From Gallionellaceae bacterium (GTDB taxonomy: Bacteria > Pseudomonadota > Gammaproteobacteria > Burkholderiales > Gallionellaceae), in assembly GCA_019753125.1 (NCBI GenBank), contig JAIELH010000001.1, positions 1-64,000 on the forward strand: a stretch of DNA of 64,000 nt. Direction: 5' to 3'. The position numbers and the translations under genes were made by a program. The notes below the pieces were generated by a model. It ran no database searches, had not been told where the DNA came from, and saw only the letters and a program-made list of their open reading frames with translations. The stretch's first letter is position 1, and each line of letters starts with the position of its first letter. Shown piece after piece: positions 63,379 to 64,000 of the stretch.

Positions 63379-63720
63379 TTACCCTTTGCTCCCGACGCGA
63401 ACCGTGATGTGGCAAGTTTGCTTTTCAATTTTATTGCCGCGACCCTTGGCACGCGCCATGAAACGTTTCAGCGATGCAGCCTTGTCAACGTAGATGGTTG
63501 TCACCTTCAGTTCATCGATATCCGCGCCATCATTGTGCTCGGCATTGGCAATCGCAGATTCAAGAGCCTTCTTGATGATACTGGCGCCCTTCTTCGGGCT
63601 GAATGTCAGGATATTAAGCGCTTGCGCAACCGGCAAACCGCGAATCTGATCGGCAACCAGACGGCCTTTTTGCGCGGAAAGATGAATGTTTTTTGCAACT
63701 GCAGTAGTCGTTGTCATCAT
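63379..63720 (-). CDS. rplV: Ribosomal protein L22
   Basis: 113 residues: '[20 protein letters not shown]' and '[20 protein letters not shown]'. Two consecutive ATG codons open the frame; the second (63717) is better spaced from the GGGGG ribosome site. L22 lines the exit tunnel. Confidence 0.96.
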   Translation of the reverse strand: MMTTTTAVAKNIHLSAQKGRLVADQIRGLPVAQALNILTFSPKKGASIIKKALESAIANAEHNDGADIDELKVTTIYVDKAASLKRFMARAKGRGNKIEKQTCHITVRVGSKG

Positions 63721-63726
63721 GCCCCC

Positions 63727-64000
63727 TTATTTCTTGACCGCTGCTTTTTTGTCAGCAGCATGGCCCTTGAAAGTGCGTGTCAGCGAAAACTCGCCCAGCT
63801 TGTGGCCCACCATATTTTCGGAGACATACACCGGGATGTGCTGCTTGCCGTTGTGCACCGCGATCGTCAAACCGACAAACTCGGGCAACACCGTGGAACG
63901 GCGCGACCAGGTTTTCACCGGACGCTTATCATTGGTCACACGCACCGTCTCAATCTTCTTGAGCAGGTGAGCGTCAACAAACGGGCCTTTTTTAATTGAA
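63727..64000 (-). CDS. rpsS: Ribosomal protein S19, 5' end outside the window
   Basis: 90 codons are visible, from '[20 protein letters not shown]' to '[14 protein letters not shown]'. Only the first two or three codons (normally MAR or MTR) lie beyond the right edge. It is part of the S10 operon. Confidence 0.96.
   Translation of the reverse strand, partial: SIKKGPFVDAHLLKKIETVRVTNDKRPVKTWSRRSTVLPEFVGLTIAVHNGKQHIPVYVSENMVGHKLGEFSLTRTFKGHAADKKAAVKK

Overview
This window looks like chromosomal DNA from a betaproteobacterium, most likely a Nitrosomonadales/Gallionellaceae-type organism. That placement is an inference from the style of the housekeeping proteins and gene orders (rsmD-coaD-ferredoxin, ftsY/ftsE/ftsX, the S10-spc-alpha ribosomal cluster), not from a marker search. 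No rRNA or tRNA gene was seen.

Layout. (1) 0-3 kb: a chemoreceptor with an unusual C-terminal sensor, and an RpfE/COG4255-like gene that carries two different dispersed palindromic repeats in frame. (2) 3-15.3 kb: a type I-E CRISPR-Cas locus, with a WYL regulator and a SEC-C protein in front, then cas3-cse1-cse2-cas7e-cas5e-cas6e, a toxin-antitoxin pair, cas1-cas2, a leader, and a short array of 7 identical 29-bp repeats and 6 spacers of 32 bp. (3) 15.3-20.5 kb: an acetate/solute symporter operon (actP, DUF485 partner, DnaQ-like exonuclease, cNMP/CBS/nucleotidyltransferase regulator). (4) 20.5-22.8 kb: a major type IV pilin with a consensus sigma-54 promoter, followed by a multi-spanning TPR membrane protein. 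(5) 22.9-25.5 kb: three small type II toxin-antitoxin pairs bracketed by repeats, next to a nucleotidyltransferase gene remnant. (6) 25.6-32.5 kb: a GAF/HD-GYP phosphodiesterase, ferredoxin, coaD, rsmD, two M16 peptidase subunits and ftsY. (7) 32.5-38.7 kb: an accessory island lying exactly between ftsY and ftsE, which are adjacent in many proteobacteria. It holds a three-gene operon (Hanks-type kinase, compact SF1 helicase-like NTPase, unrecognised 450-residue protein), a PIN-like/DUF433 pair, a Fic toxin-antitoxin pair and dispersed repeats. (8) 38.7-40.3 kb: ftsE-ftsX. (9) 40.4-50.3 kb: a six-gene co-directional signalling operon (CHASE2 kinase, PP2C phosphatase, FHA protein, CHASE2 adenylate cyclase, metallo-beta-lactamase-fold phosphodiesterase-like enzyme, GAF-GspE/PilB ATPase). 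(10) 50.3-52.9 kb: a MITE, a universal stress protein, a TerC protein and cysteine synthase. (11) 52.9-64.0 kb: the alpha, spc and S10 operons from rplQ back to a partial rpsS, all on the minus strand.

The strongest candidates for something undescribed are the kinase/SF1 NTPase/unknown operon inserted into ftsY-ftsE (a possible defence system), the toxin-antitoxin cassette embedded between cas6e and cas1, and the kinase-phosphatase-FHA-cyclase-phosphodiesterase-secretion ATPase operon. All functional statements rest on motifs read from the sequence and on known family properties; no database search was run.
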